Assembly (NCBI GenBank): GCA_018857735.1
Contig: JABMCL010003783.1
Span: 172,501-236,500 of the forward strand
Direction of reading: 5' to 3'
DNA length: 64,000 nt
Origin: Alviniconcha marisindica
Taxonomy: Eukaryota; Mollusca; Gastropoda; Provannidae
Position 1 is the stretch's first letter, and the number at the start of each line of letters is the position of its first letter. Made by a program: the position numbers and the translations under genes. Below, piece after piece: positions 1-11,695 of this stretch. The notes under the pieces are model-generated. The model saw nothing but the letters and a program-made list of their open reading frames with translations. It was not told the origin of the DNA and did no database searches.

Positions 1-1713
1 TCCTCCTCCTTCTTCTTCCGGCGTATCAGTAGTGTCCACTTCTGAACTCAGTCTTTACACTTTAAGTGCATGCTGGGTTATTTTGGTGTTTCCGACTAAC
101 TAGTCCACCGAACTCTGACAGAGACGACAGGAGTTAACGTGCGTCTGTGCCGGACTATCTTTTTGCATGAGTGTTGGGGACCTCGGTTTATAGTTTCATC
201 CGAAGCCGGGACTTTTGTCGAGTCTACACAGAATTTTACTCTGGAGAAATCGCAGGACGGGTGCAAAGCCTAGCACGTAACGGCTGTCACCCATAATTAT
301 CGTGATTAGCACGGGACGTGTAACCTCACTGAGGCTAATCCTAGCATGGACTCACTGAGCATTGAAGGAGAGACTCCGATTCACTGAAACTAACTGACTC
401 TCGAGAGACCCCCCCCCCCCCCCCCCCCCTCCCTCCCCCAACTAGAATGGGTCGTTTCAAGACCCCTCATTGAAACTAATGTCGGGCATGTACCGACGCC
501 ACTGACTCCCCTCAGTAAAAACTAGCGGCACGGGATGTGGCCGGGAAACTGAGAAACTCCCGGCACCGCTAAAACTAACACTGATGGGGCGACAGTCTCG
601 CATGACCAACACTCCCCGTCTTGAAACCTGATTAGCACGGGACGTGACGCGTGAAAGAAAACCCTACTAACTGATGAACTTCGCTAGGCATTGCCAGGCG
701 TGCAGGAGAGACTCAGTCCTCACTAAAACTAGATCCCAACACTGACATAAAAGGTCCAAATGAACGCTTTCTGTTAGGACAAAGCACTGACGGCATGTGA
801 ATTTGGGGGGCGGTAAACCCCGGCCTTTATCAAGCTACAACTTGAAACGACACTGACTTAAAAAACCCACTGAGTTAAATGGTGAAACTAAACGATGAAA
901 AATGAGATGGAGAGCTAAATCACTTATCTGTTTTTGCTTGAGCTATGTTCGGCCGTTTTCCACGTGTTCTGTCAAAGTTCTTTTGAACCTTTCATGTATG
1001 GATCTTGTTGAGACGGCTACTGGGCAGTCACTTCCGCCTCTGTTTTAGATTTTGTCACTGAACTGAACTAAAAGTTTGGCGGAGATACGCCGAGAGGCTC
1101 GCACGGCTCTCCGTTTACTGATTTAGTTATAAGTTATTATATCTCAGTAACCACATCACCACGGCTTCCACGGCCACTGTGCCCCCCCCCCCCCCCCCGG
1201 CGGCGGCCCACCGCCCTTCCCCCTCCCGTCACCTACTCGCCACGGGCAGTGGCAACTGACTGACCCACATTTAGTACCCTGTAGCCTACGACTCCGTGTC
1301 ACGCCGCGACCATGCCGTCTTTTTCTTTTCTTTTCTTTTTTTCTTTTTCTTCTTCTTCTTTTTTTTTTTTCTTTTTTTCTTTTTTCTCTCTCCCTCTTTT
1401 GCTTTCTACAGCTGGCACTATTTTATGAACTTATGTTGTTTTTTGCTCTTTTTTCTTCTTCTTTTTTTGTTTTTTTGGGGGGGGGGGGGGGGGGGGGGAG
1501 GGGGGGGGGCGTAGTTGCTCCACGCTGTAGATAATAGCGTAATTAAAGATAATGACGTCACATGATCGTCACTGCTCGGCACGGCGATGTCTATCTCTAG
1601 AGGCAAAGGGTGGGGGAGCGCAGCCGCAGAGTGTTTGTTCTTTAAATAGAAACACTCGCTCATAGCAAGATTTTCTGTTTCGTGTTGTCATTCGCGCTTA
1701 CAGTCTTGGTTAG

Positions 1714-1752
<39 letters not shown>

Positions 1753-1951
1753 CCCCCTTTCTTTCCGTGTACAGTCCTCGCTTTCGGTCCTCGCTCTGTT
1801 GACACACACACACACACTGCGTCACAGTGCCGTACACATGCGCAGTTGACAGATTCCTGTTTCACAAGAGGAGTTGTCAACGATTTCCTCTGTGAACTTC
1901 CCTGTTCGAGTCAGTGCGACAAACGCTCGCTGTACATTTGAAAGAGCAAAA
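1..1951. other. Upstream region of the BRICHOS gene, repeat-rich
   Basis: I see no coding exon here. The stretch has long poly(C) runs (about 411-429, 1183-1198, 1717-1751), a pyrimidine tract on the + strand followed by a poly(G) run (about 1318-1510), and a short (CA)n at about 1803-1818. The last 100 bases before 1952 are less repetitive and probably include the promoter and 5' UTR of the gene that starts at 1952. A phrase like ttagcacgggacgtg occurs twice (about 306 and 631). The short frames in this stretch come from homopolymers. Confidence 0.5.
1553..1560. promoter_or_regulatory. Possible CRE site (TGACGTCA)
   Basis: A perfect palindromic cAMP-response element, TGACGTCA, lies about 390 bases upstream of the start codon at 1952. 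CREB/ATF factors bind this sequence in animals. Whether it acts on this gene is inference from position; one 8-base match can occur by chance. Confidence 0.3.
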
Positions 1952-2005
1952 ATGGCCCCACCGCAAGTGAATCTAAACGAGAAACCTCTCGCACAGGGCT
2001 CTCAG
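1952..2005 (+). CDS. BRICHOS gene exon 1 (start codon)
   Basis: Codes for 18 residues starting MAPPQVNLNEKPL. The context is aaaATGG. It ends CAG|gtgag in phase 0. The cytosolic tail starts here, and the following intron is nearly 7 kb. Confidence 0.7.
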
Positions 2006-5000
2006 GTGAGTTTGATGTCGGAATTTATGAAAACGGTCTTGAATTGCTTCGGCCGGGAAACCAGGCTGTGTTGTTATTTTTTCTTTCGCCTTTTCTGTTG
2101 ACAGTCTCGCTTTAAATAGCATGCAGTTCGCTTTCCTATGTTGGGCAGTGACTTTGACGATGCAGCCTTATCGCTGGCCTGTTTAGAACACAGACACCGA
2201 GACAGTAATGTTCGTTTGCTTTGTTCATGTAAGTAAACAGTGCAAACTATGGTTATGGTGGTTAGCTTACTATCTACTATCCTAGTGCTGGCGATGACGA
2301 GTGTATAATAATACGTGTGTAATGTGATACGACGATCGACGCGGATTGGTTTGTGGCCAAGTCGTCGTCTATTTAATCAGAGCCAACAGACCTAGCCCGT
2401 CTGCGCACACACGGATGTTATTCACGAACCAAGTTAACTTGGTGCATGTATACCTAAAAACGGATTTCGCAATGACGTTTTTTGTTGTTTTGTTTTTACT
2501 CCCAGGTGCCATTAACCCTTTCATCGCCAGCAGTGCGTGCTAAGTATAGGCATGAAAACGAGCAGTGCAGAATTGAGCACACTGCAGCTCAGAATCAGCT
2601 GTGCTGGAATGCTACATTGCAGATCGCTACCTACCTATTTAAATTGCTGTAGCTTCTCAACCACTCATCCAGTCTTATGCATCTATACATCAGTTTAACG
2701 ACAGTTGAATGGAGCACAAATTGGGTTGGTTTATTTTGAAATTAAAGTTTGATTTTGATGTGATAGAGTTGATCGAATGCACGTGTGTGTTTAGTGTTTT
2801 TTCATAAAGTTGTTTACAATTCACTCACAATGAAGTCAACAGAAAATCTCAGACTGAACCACTGTCACTGTCAGCAGTGAGTACAGTCAGTGACTGATCA
2901 TCCATAATCATGCTCATTGCTTGTTCTGTACACGGGAAAAACTGGCCCATGGAACAGCCATGACATAACTATCATTCTGGATTCTCAGAGACAGGGTTGC
3001 GACTCCCACAGGTCAACAAATAGGTCAATTCCCTCCGAAGTGAGTGAAGTATCCACACCATCATCCATTTGTATGTTTATTTCTTCCTCATCGACAGGAG
3101 AGCTCTGCTCTTAACCAGTCAGAGGCAATGTTTGCCGAACTGGGCGAATATTCACAGAACATGTTGAGTGAAGCTTTTTGGACCCTGAATATAGCTTCTT
3201 CGCAGTTCGACCAATACTCCCAACTAGGTTTGTGAAGCAAAAGTTCGCCCAGTTAAGAACCAACTACTGAGTAAGTTTGATAAATACCCCGAACTATGTT
3301 CGCGAAGCAAATGTTCACCCAATTAAGAACAGGCTTTACAATGCTGGTCAATGGAACTGGATGCAGTCACACACACACACACGCACACACATATATATAT
3401 ATATTTTGAAGTCACTGAAGTGACTGCCAGACCAACTGTATGTATGGTATAATATATTATTATTGTGCCAAGATTCTCTAGTGCCTCATGCCATCGTGCT
3501 CAGTGAGCTTGCCACCAAACATGGATTGTAAAGCCCAGATTGGTTTGACAGTGTTTGACATCCGTCTGCAAAGATTCCTGTGCCGCTCCTGTCCTAGATA
3601 TAATATCTGGTACTAGAATTAAAGGAATAATTTACCAAGGTAATAACCATCAGACTGGCTGGCAGAGTAACCATCTTTAGTGGCTGGTGTTTCAAAAGAT
3701 CCTGAAGTGTGGATGAGTGGATGTAAGCTGCTCGAGGACACAACACCATTTTTTGTGACCTGCAGGAGCGAAGTGTAGTAGATTAGGAACTAAGAAAGAG
3801 GCAGAACTTGATGATGATCTGGTTTGAAACTGAATCTGAAGTGTGGATGAGTGGATGTAAGCTGCTCGAGGACATCACACCATTTTTTGTGACCTGCAGG
3901 AGCAAAGTGTAGTAGATTAGGAACTAAGAAAGAGGCAGAACTTGATGATGATCTGGTTTGAAACTGAATCTGAAGTGTGGATGAGTGGATGTAAGCCGCT
4001 CGAGGACATCACACCATTTTTTGTGACCTGCAGGAGCGAAGTGTAGTAGATTAGGAACTAAGAAAGAGGCAGAACTTGATGATGATCTGGTTTGAAACTG
4101 AATCTGAAGTGTGGATGTAAGCTGCTTGAAGACACAACACCATTTTTTGTGACCTGCAGGAGCGAAGTATAGTACTTTAGTAGATTAGGAACTCAGAAAG
4201 AGGCAGAACTGGATGATCTGGCATGAAACTGAATCAGTGAATGGGAAGAAAGGGCTACAAATCATCATTCAGATCAACATTAAAACTGTTTCAATATTGC
4301 AAACTTAGAAAAAGTTAGACTAGAGCATGCATTTTATGGAGTAGTAGACTAGTAGATCATTAAGTGCTACCTCTTTCAAAGTTTCAAATCCCAGGGGCCA
4401 CAAACACTTTTTAGAACTTGCAAACACAGTATTTTGAATTTAAAATAAATAAATGTGCACAACCAAAAATCACTAAACACACAGACAGAGTGATTTTTTA
4501 AAGAACAATTCTTTACATATCTAGTTGAAATTCTGCCTCATGCCTACTGCAGAATTCTGTGCAAGCCCAATGGATAACAGTTAACATCACTACTTTCGGT
4601 ATCCTGGTGCTCTGGATCCTGATGACTGGGAACCGCTGAGGACACACCCATTGAGACCACGAGGTTCATGCTAGACCTCCCACCAATGCAAACCAGACAG
4701 AAAGTGGAGCAGGTCAAAGCAGATATTTCAGAGCCATCAAAAATCCCCACAACCCACTCCAAGCAGAGGACTCAACACTGCAACTATGCCAGCTGACAGA
4801 ACTCAAGCAAACCAAGGAGTGGGAAAGGTACCCAAACCAATTCCGGCATCTCTGTGACTTAGTATGAGACACTCCTGCCAGAAATATGAGAAAACTAATT
4901 GGGAAAACACTGTCAAGAATGGCCAGCAGGCAAAACTTAGTCAGAGATCAAGCTTTTCGTTCAAGAAAACAGCAAACCGCAGGATTTCATATACTATGTC

Positions 5001-8000
5001 TTTGCGACCCCAGACTTCTGGTTCCTGCAGGTGATATTAGATAAGCGTTGTGGTGTCTTCAAGTGGCTGTGGGTGCTTTAGTGCGCACATTCTCTGCTGT
5101 TGGTGCCTACATTCTATGCTGTTTAATTCTAGTGTGTGCATTCCCTACTGTTGAGATCTGTGCATTTTGTGCTGTTGGCGTTGTAGTGCATGTATTCCCT
5201 GTTGTGATGTCTACAGTTTAATAATAATAATAATAATAATGGGCATTTCTATGGCGCATGATCCCTTGCAAGATCTAGGGCACAATGCGCTGTACAAAAA
5301 GCTGCAGAAAAATGCATAAACACATACAATGGACAAAATTTAAAAAAGGTTTTGGGCCATACGACCGCCAACCATGCAATAATTTACATACAGCAATTTC
5401 AGTAAATAAACCAAAGTTGTCGGTAACCAGACATGACCAAACTCTGATTTTAGCACACATACACATTACATGTATGAGTTTATGCAGTTAGTGCATGCAT
5501 TCTTTGCCATTGGTGTCTACATTTATGCTGTTGGTGTTTCAGTGCATGTATAATTTTTAAATATTCTTGGTTGTTAACCCTTTTGCTGCCAGGATATCAC
5601 TTGAAAACGATCACTAACAGTGTGAAATTTGAAATTCTTATGCATTTTCTTTTTCTTTTTTGTGAAATGACTTCCATCAAAACGCACAATATTGACATTA
5701 TTTGTTAGACGACTGGAAAATATACTGTTTGCAGGCGTGTGTGTGTGTGTGCATTTTTTCAGCCCAGAAATTTTACAGACTGAGACAGAGAAGGGGTTAA
5801 TGTTTGCATTCTATTCTATGCTGTTTGTGTTTTAATGCATAACTACATTTATGCTGTTGGTGTTGTGGTGTACATTTATCAGCTCTTCCTGCTGTGGTGT
5901 TGGTGCCTACATTCTCTAAATCAGTAAATGCTGTTGATGTAGACCTACATTCTGTGCTGTTGGTGTTTTAGTGCATGCATTCCTTGCTACTACTGTATAA
6001 GTCACGGTTGTGTTGATGTTGATAGTGTTTACATTTTATTTTTTTGTTCCTTGCTGTTACTGTTGTGTTGATACTGATTGTCTACATTCTCTTCTGTTGG
6101 TGTTGTAGTGCAATTCCTGCTGTTGGTGGTTTAGTGAATTCATTCTCTGCTGTTAGATGTTTTAATGCTTGCCTTGCTTTTGGTATTTTGGTGTGTGTGT
6201 TCCTTGATGTTGGTGGTTTACCATTAGTGCATGCATTCCCAGCTGTTGGTGGTTTAGTGTAATTGCTCCCTGCTGTTGGTGGTTTACTTTTAGTGCAGAT
6301 GTTCCCTGCTGTTGGTGGTTTAGTGCATGTCACTGAGGTTTGCGTGGACAGAAATGTGATCAAACTCCAAGCACTGGTTTACAACATCCTTCCTTTAACC
6401 ACTGCCGTATTTAGTTACGCCATAGGTTCCAGAAAACTGTCAGCTATCGAGCATTTTTGTTGTTGGTGCTCAAACAGTAGTAAGTTTGTTACAAACACCT
6501 CAAATTATATCAGACATTTGTTTTATAACTGACCATGTTGCTTATGCCAGCTCGGATAAAACCAAAATCGTTTGAATCGGGATGGAACTCTTTTTTATAC
6601 CCAGGGTGGATGCGTCTCATGTTTACGTGCATGCTTGGGTGCTAGGTTGCTTCCACAGCCGTAACAGTACCCAAACCTTTCGGAAGGCGCTGACCGTGTC
6701 GGTGGACAGCTGCGCAAAGGTAAAGAGTGCCCCCTCAGTGGCGTAACCAAATCTGGCAGAGTTTGGAGGAAGGTGCCAGAAAGCGATGCACGGAGTGTGA
6801 GATGTGATTCATGATACAGTATACATGTGGTCATTGAGTTCAGCTTGCAGCTGCACGCATTGGTTATGATACCCACACGCATATGATCACAGAGTTTTGC
6901 CTTCACAGAAGGGATGACGGTCACTGAGTTTTACTGGCAAAGAGAGGTGATAATACAGCCCATAGTCTATTTACCTCTGTAGTCTGCAAAGTCATGGAAA
7001 TGTTGGTCAGGGAATGCTACTGCCTCCCATCTCCAGGACGACAGCCTTATCTCCCTGGACCAGCATGACTGTGCTAGGTAGGTCCTTCACCACCAATGTA
7101 CTAGAGGTCTTGGACATCTGGACACAGTGGATTGATGAAGGAAACAGCATTGGTGTTGTCTGCATGAACTTTTAAACAGCCTTTGACCGTGTGCCTCATC
7201 AAGCAGTGGGAATAAGTGGGAACATGCTGAGGTGGATGGAGTCATTCTTTGCAAACAAAGATCTGCATTGACGACCTACATACAGCTGTTTCAAACACTG
7301 CCAGGATGTTTGCAGTTCATGCCACCAAGCTGTTCACACAGGGTGACACTGTGGCCCAGGAAGCAGCAGTACAAGATAACAGGGACAGCCTCTGTTACTT
7401 GGTTAGGTCTTCGGACTGGCAAGGCCCCTCAAAAGTGCAAACCCAGGCTCAGTACACAGTACAGTTGTGTAAGAAAGTTGCAGCTAAAAAGTGTTTGTTT
7501 TCCTCATCGACATTGTCCTCACTGACAACCAGCTATCCTTTAAAAATCATCTAGCCAGCATTGCGTCCTACTTTTATTCGAGGCAGACTGCATATTTGGC
7601 ATCACGTGGCATACATTTGATTACCTAGAGGAGGGCATCTTTATTATGCTGTAAATATATGAGCTTGGTCTACTAATTATACATGCATGGCACTCTGGCA
7701 GCCCCACCACAAGATGCTGAGCTAGGACAGACATTGAATTTGAAGTGGTGCACTGGTGTATTACGTAGCTGCTGGGCCACCTCGAGGACAAGCCCTACCC
7801 AGACAGACTGAGGCATCTCAACCTCCCAACTCTTGATCATTATAGACAAAGAGACCTTACTGATGCCTGCATGTACATTTGAAACATGGGTCAAGTCAAG
7901 ACTTCTCAGTTCACCATGGCATGGACTGGTGCACATGGCAACAGTGAAAAGATCTCCAGGCCTTTCTCAGGGACCAAAGTCAAAAATAAAGAGCTGTCAT

Positions 8001-11000
8001 TGTACAGAGAGTTGCAGGTGACTGGAACAGCTTATCTGATGCTGTTGTTGCAACACCCAGTGTGAACTGTTTGTGGAGTCCCATCTTAAAGCCCCCTGAC
8101 ATCTATTTGAAGTATTTCAAGCATTTTTACACAACACCCAATGTGAACTGTTTGTGGATTCCCATCTTAAAGCCCACTGGAGGAACCTGACATCTGTTTC
8201 TGAGCATTTTTCACTGTGGATGCCTTCCTATGCATGCATCAATTAAACGTACTAAGATTAAGAATGATGAACAGGTCTTATGACATCCAATGTCCAACAA
8301 AATTCAAGTGCACTATATATAATATGTGGTCACATACTGATGTTTTGCTTGCACAGAGAGATGATGATAGTTGGACACAGAGGTGGTGGTAGCCGTTTGC
8401 ATGTGTTGCTGAGTTTTTCTTTGCACAGAGGTGATGCATGCTCTTGGTCACTGAGGTTTGTGCACAGCAAGGTGTTGATAGTTGATACAAAAGTATACAG
8501 AGAGGCGTTGATAGTTGATACAAAAGTATACAGAGAGGCGTTGATAGTTGATACAAAAGTATGTATGCCATATATGTCATTGAGTTTTGCCTTCACAGAT
8601 ATATGCATGGTCACAGAATTTTGACTGCACAGAGATGTGATGATGATGCATGCACATGGTCACTGAGTTTTGACTGCACAGAGAGGTGATGATGATGCAT
8701 GCACATGGCCACTGAGTTTTGACTGCACAGAGACCTGATGATGATGCATGCACATGGTCACTGAGTTTTGACTGCACAGAGACGTGATGATGATGCATGC
8801 ACACGGTCACTGAGTTTTGACTGCACAGAGACGTGATGATACATGCACACAGTCACTGAATTTTGACTGCACAGAGAGGTGATGATACATGCACATGGTC
8901 ACTGAGTTTTGACTGCACAGGGAGATGGGACACACACATCCCTCAAGAAGGAGGCTCTGCTGTCAGCCCTGACTGATCGCTACAATGATGTGGCTGATGT
9001 AGGTCGTGTTTCAGAATTTTGGCTTTTTGCAATGTGTAGCATGAGGGTTTGCATGTTTTGCCTGCTGCCAATGCATTATGTGGGTTATCAGTACCTTCTG
9101 CTGTGTAACGTGCATGTTGCGCATGTGGATCTTTGTCTGCTTTCTGCCGTGTAACATGTACATGGTGCTCTTTGTCTGCTTTCTGTCATGTAACATGTTG
9201 CACATGGTGCTCTTTGTCTGCTTTTGCCATGCAGCACATTGCACATAAGTCTCTTTGTTTGCTTTCTGCCGTGTAACATGTTGCACATAAGTCTCTTTGT
9301 TTGCTTTCTGCCATGCAACACGTTGCACATAGGTCTCTTTGTTTGCTTTCTGCCATGTAACATGTTGCACATGGGTCTCTTTGTTTGCTTTCTGCCATGC
9401 AACACATTGCACAGAGGTCTCTTTGTTTGCTTTCTGCCACGTAACATGTTGTCTTTTTTTTCTTTTCCCCACCATGTGACACAGTCATTTAGCCACCATG
9501 TGACCCTAACATACAGGTCCACTTGTTATGATTTCCAGTTTGTAACTTGTAGTTCTAATGCCCTCTTGTTTTGCTCTCTTCCATGTGTTGATGTAACATG
9601 TAGGTCCTCTTGTAAGTTGTACTGATTTCTGCCATGTAACATGTAGGCTCTCTTGCATTGCTTTCTGCCATGTAACACATAGGCTCTTGTATTGCTTTCT
9701 TCCATGTAAAACGTAGACCTGTCCTCAAATACTGCGTTCCTCCATGTAACATGTAGGTGGTCCTCATGTTTTGGTTTTCGTTATAAGTGTAACTTGTAGG
9801 TCCTTAAGAATTGCTCTCTGGCAGATCAACTTGTACTTCTTTCTGCTGTATAACATGTAGGCTCTCATCTTTTTCTTTTTGCCATGTACAGTAAAGTGTA
9901 GGTCCTCAAATACAGCTTTTCACCATGCAACATGCATGCCTTCCTGTTTTGCTCTTTGCCATGTAACATAACATTCTCTTGCTTTGCTTTCTGTCGTGTA
10001 ACATGTGTGCCATCTTGCCTTTGCTTTCTGCCATGTAACATATGTCATCTTGTTTTGCTTTCTGCCATGTGACATGTATTGCTTTTGCTTTCTGACATGT
10101 GACATATGTCATCTTGTTTTGCTTTCTGCCGTGTGACATGTCATCTTGTTTTGCTTTCTGACATGTGACATATGTTATCTTGTTTTGCTTTCTGCCATGT
10201 GACATATGTGCCATCTTGTTTTGCTTTCTGCCATTAACATGTAGGTCATCATGTTTTGCTTTCTGCCACATAACATGTAGGTCATGTAGTAGACACCTGT
10301 GACAGAGATCATGTAGAATTTGTCATCACTAATAAAGCAATGTAATATCACAAGAAGGATCACTGTACTGCAAATTACCCTCACATGATGATTTAACCCA
10401 GTGAGGAGCATGGACAAGAAAAACGGCCTTACTAACTGAAAGTCTGTAGTGTGGACCACAAAGCTTGCACAAACTGGTTAAACTAGAAATGTTACTCTCC
10501 TTTTTTGTAGAGTAAACATGGGGCTTAATGTCCACAGAAACCGTGAGGCTTATTAGGGATGGGGGGAAGGGGTACGGAGGTGGGGGAAGAGGGAGGCTAT
10601 TATACCTATCGCTATAATGTCACCACCAGAATGACTTCTGCGTTAAGATGGGCAGTGATGAGAGCCATTTTAATGTGTCATTAATTGTGAGGGACAAAGT
10701 CACAAGACAATGTCCACAGTCTGCACAGACCACAATTTTTGAAGAGGAAGGAGAGTAGAAGCGGATTCGAACTGAGCTCCCTCTGCTTACCAGCCTAACA
10801 CCTTACCACTAGGCTGAACCAGCTCACAACCTTTTAACTGTTTATCTCAGTCTGTGCATGTTGGCAAGATGCTGAAAATCATTTAGAAACCAAGTGATGC
10901 TAGTGGTGGTGGACTGATGTAGTTTCTGACATGATTATGTACTCTGGGAGGAGAAAAGCATGAATGATAGTTGGGTCGTGATTTATAAGCTTGACTGCTA

Positions 11001-11039
<39 letters not shown>

Positions 11040-11413
11040 ACCCCCATCCCACACAAATCAACATATTGCTACATGTTCGATACTTGCTCTATGAATCTGA
11101 AAGATGAAGAGTGCACAAAGCTGGCAGTGCGCCAGTTCAAAAAGAAAACATGTTGTTTGTATTGACGTTCAGACTGGTAATTGATTACACATTGAACCAC
11201 CTCTTTCATAGTATTTGGATCCATGTGAAGCGTTCCCTGTTAATAACACCAATCAATAAAAGAGATGTGACTGTCATGTGATGGATGAAAGTGGGTGTGG
11301 TTCACTTTGACATAATTATATGTCAGCAGACAGGTCTGAGACTGCATAAAATGTCAGCAGGTCACCAGTGTGCATCAGCCTTTGTGTTTTGTGGGTGTGA
11401 ACATATTTGTGTG

Positions 11414-11454
<41 letters not shown>

Positions 11455-11664
11455 CATGCATGTGTGTTTCTCTCTGCCTGTCTCTCTGTCTGTCCCACTC
11501 TCTGTCTCTGTTGGTCTCTCTCTCTGTCTCTGTATGTCTGTCTCTGTATGTCTGTCTCTCTCTCTATTCAGTAGTTTAGCAAGGACTAGTTGTTAGACAG
11601 GTCTAAATGAACCTAAACTACAATCCTTGGAAAATAAAGTTTTTGAGTTCGAGTTCTCTCTGTC

Positions 11665-11695
<31 letters not shown>

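Larger units (their letters stand above)
6328..8920 (+). repeat. Splice-acceptor-derived tandem array before BRICHOS exon 2, broken by insertions
   Basis: The clean part, 8570-8920, repeats a 45-49 base unit (tcactgagttttgactgcac then agagacgtgatgatgatgca). The same tgactgcacag is the acceptor of the exon at 8921, and the following bases resemble that exon's first 20. Diverged units go back to about 6328 and are interrupted by a MITE (6361-6799) and a decayed LINE (about 6960-8060). An internal triplicate lies at 8470-8560. Confidence 0.75.

Noticed and set aside
9011..10271. Several 100-150 codon frames on the - strand (QKANKETYVQ type)
   Set aside because: They are translations of the tttgctttctgccatgtaac minisatellite.
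10770..10827. Stand-alone tRNA gene
   Set aside because: The A- and B-box-like motifs belong to a SINE found again at 48.6-48.9 kb; no cloverleaf with a sound acceptor stem was seen.
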